7,444 nt of DNA from an uncultured Collinsella sp. (GTDB lineage Bacteria; Actinomycetota; Coriobacteriia; Coriobacteriales; Coriobacteriaceae). Positions 5,530-7,444 of the stretch are shown in pieces. Below the pieces are notes generated by a model. The model was not told the DNA's origin, made no database searches, and was given only the letters and a program-made list of their open reading frames with translations. The position numbers and the translations under genes are program-made. The stretch spans positions 1 to 7,444 of the forward strand of contig UQWV01000077.1 of NCBI GenBank assembly GCA_900544845.1. Reading direction: 5' to 3'. The stretch's first letter is position 1. Each line of letters begins with the position of its first letter.

Positions 5530-5565
5530 AAACATTTGAACCCTAACCGCAGCAAAGGAGGCCCC

Positions 5566-6642
5566 ATGGCATTCGATCCCATTCAAGAGGATTGCCATCG
5601 CCTCGTTCTTGAGGCCTTGCGCCGCGACAATATCCCGCTCACCGACGGTGCCGCCGTAGAGCGTCTGATGGAACAATTCACCCGCAACCCCGCACCGCTC
5701 ATCGTGCACGACCGCGACCGCGCCGGGCACCTCATTGCCAAGGTGGTCGAGGCTGTCGACTACCGCATTCCCTTTATCCCTGACGATACCCAGGCAGAGC
5801 AAGAAGAGGCAGCTGCCGAGAACATGCTCCGCGAGGCAGCCGCGCTCGACCCGACCAACTGGGACGCTCAGCGCATGCTGACCGCCCTCACCGCCGGCTC
5901 CAACGAGGAATACGTGCAGTATCTGGTGTCCAAGTGCGACGAGGTGGAGCACGATCTGGCGCTCAAGACCGCCTCGGCGCAGGACCCCTACGAGCGTGAG
6001 GCCGCAGGCGACCTTATGCGCCGCCCCTACCTGCGCTGGCTTGCCGCCTTGGCATCGCGCGCGCTCATTAGCGGACGCTACCGCATGTCGCTCGAAGCCG
6101 CGAATCGCAGCTTGGACTTTGCGCCCAACGACCCCGCCGGCGTCCGCCATACTGCGATGCTTGCCATGGCAAAGCTCGAATACCCTGCCGAGGAGCTCAA
6201 GCGTTTTCGTTCCGCCCACTCCGTGCCCTATCTTGCCAACGCGCCGCTGCGCCGCCGTCCCAAAGATGCGGAGCGCGACCTGGACCCGTGGACGCTCATC
6301 GCACTGATGAGCGCAGCCTGGCGCGAGCTGGATTACGAGGGCGCCGAGCACTACCTGCGCATCCTGGTGCGCTCGTGTCCGCACGCAGCCGAGGCACTCT
6401 ACTTCCAAACCGAGTTTCCCGATGGCGTCTATGCCCGCGTCAACGTGGGTGTGGGCTCCACCGACGAGCTTGTCCTTGCGCTGTCCGAGGCGACGCCGGT
6501 ACTGCAGGAGGGCCTGGGCGCCCCCGACAACGCCAGCTTTGCCGCCTGGGTCGCCACCAACGACATCGTGCGCTCCCAGATCGACGAGCGCATCCTGCGC
6601 GCAGCCGAGCAGGGGCTTCCATTTAAGGGAGGAGACCTCTAA
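5566..6642 (+). CDS. TPR/ST7-like helical protein of unknown function (358 aa)
   Basis: Function unknown. The protein is mostly alpha-helical, without signal peptide, membrane segment or obvious catalytic motif, so it is probably a cytoplasmic scaffold or adaptor. An acidic Glu/Ala-rich stretch at 76-95 precedes a TPR-like start (AAALDPTNWDAQR, 91-103). The clearest part is 153-205, starting RPYLRWLAALASRAL, then GRYRMSLEAA and DFAPNDPAGVRH. This has the layout of ST7-type tetratricopeptide proteins (RPYM..., GR..EA..., PNDN.G.R). A further helix pair lies at 240-280 (AWRELDYEGAEHYLRIL). ATG 5566 has AGGAGG four bases upstream; an in-frame TTG at 5536 lacks one. The stop codon overlaps the start of the next gene (TAATG), so the two are co-translated and probably act together. 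The frame is secure; the TPR/ST7 assignment is by motif only. Confidence 0.75.
   Translation: MAFDPIQEDCHRLVLEALRRDNIPLTDGAAVERLMEQFTRNPAPLIVHDRDRAGHLIAKVVEAVDYRIPFIPDDTQAEQEEAAAENMLREAAALDPTNWDAQRMLTALTAGSNEEYVQYLVSKCDEVEHDLALKTASAQDPYEREAAGDLMRRPYLRWLAALASRALISGRYRMSLEAANRSLDFAPNDPAGVRHTAMLAMAKLEYPAEELKRFRSAHSVPYLANAPLRRRPKDAERDLDPWTLIALMSAAWRELDYEGAEHYLRILVRSCPHAAEALYFQTEFPDGVYARVNVGVGSTDELVLALSEATPVLQEGLGAPDNASFAAWVATNDIVRSQIDERILRAAEQGLPFKGGDL
6627..6634 (+). promoter_or_regulatory. Ribosome binding site of the second TPR-like gene
   Basis: GGGAGGAG lies seven bases before ATG 6642, inside the last codons of the upstream gene. It supports this start and independent re-initiation at the TAATG junction. 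Confidence 0.7.
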
Positions 6643-7444
6643 TGGATCCGAGCGTCTACATCCCCGCCTACCTGGAGCGCACCTATCTGGCGTCGCACCC
6701 CGAGCTCACCGATGCAGCACGCGAGCTTGTCCATAACGACATTAGTGCGAATCCCCAAAAGTACGCGCAGTCCGAGCATGCCCAGGCGCTGCTGTCCTAT
6801 GCCGGTGTTCATCGCCACCTGCTCGACGAGCTCCATCGCATCGAAGATATGGGCAGCGACGAGGAGTTTGAGCAGACGCGCAATCGCCTGTTCGACGACA
6901 TGCGCGATGAGCTGCTCAAGATCGTCCGCGTCGATGCGCTGGCCGTCGATGCCCAGCTGCTCGCCATCATCCTGGCCGACACGCCCGTTGACGCCTGCCT
7001 GGGCGACCTGATGAAGCTCGAGGCGACCACGGCCGATTACCTGCAGCAAAGCGTGCACGGGTTCGATATGGAGGCCCCACGCTACTGGGCCAACAAGGTT
7101 TTGACGGACGACGTGACGGCGGCCGATCTCACCGTAAGTGAGCCGGCTCTTATCGGGTGGCTTCACACACTCGAGGCCATCTCGCAGCTGTGCATGGCGA
7201 GCGCTCGCTACCGTGCTGCCGCCAACTACGCCCGCCGTGTTCTTAAGGCGGAAGGCTACCCCACCCGAGCCGCAGGCACCGTGTTGCTCGCCCTCGCTCG
7301 CCTGGAAGACCAGGACGGCTTTTTTGCCCTGGCCCACCAGCTCGAGGAAGAGATCGGGGCTGACGCGCTCGAGAACTCTCCTTGGTATCTGCTCGCCCGC
7401 ACGATTCTGCTGTTCAAAACGAACAAGATGCGCCCGGCAACACG
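6642..7444 (+). CDS. Second TPR-like protein, 3' end cut by the window
   Basis: Function unknown. The frame stays open for 267 codons from ATG 6642 to the window edge. It begins MDPSVYIPAYLERTY and is predicted helical, acidic and soluble, with no signal peptide or membrane segment. Residues 168-222 (around LHTLEAISQLCMASARYR, then ARRVL, then LALARLE) match the TPR/ST7-like core of the upstream protein: both have a helix ending S-x-RYR, then A-x-R-x-L, then a helix ending LA-x-A-x-LE. The two are therefore probably diverged tandem paralogues. A further TPR-like helix pair follows (FFALAHQLEEE, then WYLLARTILLF). A strong ribosome binding site and the 1-base overlap with the upstream stop place both in one operon. 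The C-terminus and any catalytic domain lie outside the window. Confidence 0.8.
   Translation, partial: MDPSVYIPAYLERTYLASHPELTDAARELVHNDISANPQKYAQSEHAQALLSYAGVHRHLLDELHRIEDMGSDEEFEQTRNRLFDDMRDELLKIVRVDALAVDAQLLAIILADTPVDACLGDLMKLEATTADYLQQSVHGFDMEAPRYWANKVLTDDVTAADLTVSEPALIGWLHTLEAISQLCMASARYRAAANYARRVLKAEGYPTRAAGTVLLALARLEDQDGFFALAHQLEEEIGADALENSPWYLLARTILLFKTNKMRPAT

Larger units (their letters stand above)
5066..5565. other. 500-bp non-coding interval between divergent genes
   Basis: No convincing gene lies here. It holds the ADH leader hairpin, two AAACGTTT palindromes, a small inverted repeat GGGCA/TGCCC (5340-5344 with 5351-5355), an imperfect tandem repeat (5357-5398), an 8-bp direct repeat GGTGCAAA/GGTGCAAG (5459-5474) and several GTGCGGCA-like words between 5281 and 5508. 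It is more AT-rich and less regular than the flanking genes. An 84-codon frame on the minus strand (5234-5488, GTG start) has no ribosome binding site and is not called. Confidence 0.7.

Noticed and set aside
5290..6408. Long open frame on the minus strand (372 codons) across the first TPR gene and its upstream region
   Set aside because: It is antisense to a well-supported gene with a ribosome binding site and an overlapping downstream partner. Long antisense frames are common in GC-rich genes, and its sequence shows no family motif.

Overview
The window looks like chromosomal DNA from a high-GC, strictly fermentative gut actinobacterium, most likely Coriobacteriia and possibly Collinsella. 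This rests on G/C-rich third positions, strong AGGAGG-type ribosome binding sites, a polyferredoxin-like protein, iron-dependent alcohol dehydrogenases and conserved proteins of unknown function. The genus is an inference from overall style, not from a marker gene.

Layout, left to right. (1) Positions 1-45, minus strand: the first 15 codons of the GTPase gene ychF. (2) 160-1413, minus strand: a 417-residue protein with four [4Fe-4S] motifs and a central cysteine-containing domain; a GC-rich hairpin separates it from ychF. (3) A 154-bp divergent spacer, then on the plus strand at 1568-2524 a D-isomer-specific 2-hydroxyacid dehydrogenase. (4) A convergent spacer with a terminator for each strand. 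(5) Minus strand: a GldA-type glycerol dehydrogenase (2658-3758) and, upstream of it, a group III iron-dependent alcohol dehydrogenase (3842-5065). A strong terminator lies between these two, almost touching the gldA start codon. (6) A 500-bp non-coding interval (5066-5565) with palindromes and short repeats. (7) Plus strand: two overlapping genes (5566-6642, and 6642 to beyond the window end) encoding helical, TPR/ST7-like proteins that look like diverged paralogues.

Taken together, genes 2 to 5 suit anaerobic redox balancing: electron transfer through Fe-S clusters, 2-keto acid/2-hydroxy acid interconversion, alcohol/aldehyde interconversion and glycerol/dihydroxyacetone interconversion. 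The two dehydrogenases in region 5 share a superfamily and a strand, so glycerol or aldehyde metabolism is a plausible common theme. The TPR pair is the least understood part. No mobile element, CRISPR array, tRNA or rRNA was seen, and nothing here is clearly a new multi-gene system. The most testable oddities are the terminator in the gldA leader, the TPR pair, and the extra cysteines in the Fe-S protein.
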